Below are positions 63,925 to 64,000 of a stretch of DNA of 64,000 nucleotides, one piece after another; position 1 is the stretch's first letter; every line of letters begins with the position of its first letter. A model generated the notes under the pieces. The model was not told the origin of the DNA and made no database searches. It was given only the letters and a program-made list of their open reading frames with translations. A program made the translations under genes and the position numbers. The stretch spans positions 353,086-417,085 of the forward strand of contig NZ_CANMBJ010000005.1 in the NCBI RefSeq assembly GCF_947496075.1. The letters run 5' to 3'. The DNA comes from an uncultured Tateyamaria sp. (GTDB taxonomy: Bacteria; Pseudomonadota; Alphaproteobacteria; Rhodobacterales; Rhodobacteraceae).

Positions 63925-64000
63925 CAGGCCGTGACCGCTTTCATGAACCGGTCCTTGATCACGACGGGATCCATGGTGATCACCGGCATTTTGGCGTTGC
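63924..64000 (-). CDS. C-terminal end of an unknown gene (partial)
   Basis: The last 24 residues before the stop read NAKMPVITMDPVVIKDRFMK and end in AVTA. It overlaps the start of the oxidase gene by a TGATG junction and runs off the right edge. Too short to name; probably a metabolic partner of the oxidase. Confidence 0.6.
   Translation of the reverse strand, partial: NAKMPVITMDPVVIKDRFMKAVTA

Noticed and set aside
1..64000. tRNA, rRNA and replication origin
   Set aside because: No cloverleaf, rRNA segment, DnaA-box cluster or rep gene was recognised anywhere in the window.

Overview
The window looks like chromosome or large plasmid DNA of a GC-rich alphaproteobacterium, most likely a marine Roseobacter-group Rhodobacteraceae. 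This is inferred from the style of the proteins (type VI genes, Hint protein with GD-rich repeats, EamA carriers, RND pair) and from codon use; no rRNA or tRNA is present to test it. Both ends cut through genes.

Region 1 (1-17.9 kb, minus strand) is the 5' part of a type VI secretion (T6SS) locus. In transcription order it runs: ECF sigma factor, anti-sigma factor, secreted subtilase, caspase-like/peptidoglycan-binding protein, membrane haem sensor with HAMP domain, Ser/Thr kinase, tssA, tssB, tssC, hcp, tagJ, tssE, tssF, tssG, tssH, and a second tssB-like fusion gene that leaves the window. The first genes are joined by ATGA-type or short overlaps, so the regulatory genes appear to head the secretion operon. 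The fusion gene repeats about 317 bp of tssB almost exactly. TssJKLM and VgrG are not in view.

Region 2 (18-27.5 kb) is mixed: an uncharacterised protein, a membrane-anchored M15 peptidase, a PAS-GGDEF-EAL protein, an unknown gene paired with an MFS carrier behind a tandem operator-like repeat, a perfect 23-bp palindrome, and a fossil stretch with pieces of a small membrane protein, a fasciclin protein and an EamA carrier.

Region 3 (27.5-38.8 kb) holds a two-component system divergent from an EF-hand protein, then YHYH, PEBP-like and unknown secreted proteins, an RND adaptor/pump pair, cytochrome b561 and a dienelactone hydrolase.

Region 4 (39.4-51.8 kb) is the most unusual part: three more subtilases, a stand-alone I9-propeptide-like protein, an amidohydrolase, a cytoplasmic-looking Amidase_3/M15 fusion, a trypsin-like/NUC-endonuclease fusion, a DRE-TIM metallolyase, two small envelope proteins, and a second ECF sigma/anti-sigma pair divergent from a poly-Asp subtilase. 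I propose it as a candidate undescribed proteolytic/conflict system, related by gene content to the head of the T6SS operon.

Region 5 (51.8-64 kb) carries a DCC/HTTM pair, a small Asp-rich secreted protein, a Hint-domain protein with 40-residue GD-rich repeats, an EamA carrier with a divergent WYL regulator, and an AraC regulator followed by a Baeyer-Villiger-type monooxygenase and a serine esterase. It ends with an FMN-dependent alpha-hydroxy-acid oxidase and the tail of one more gene.
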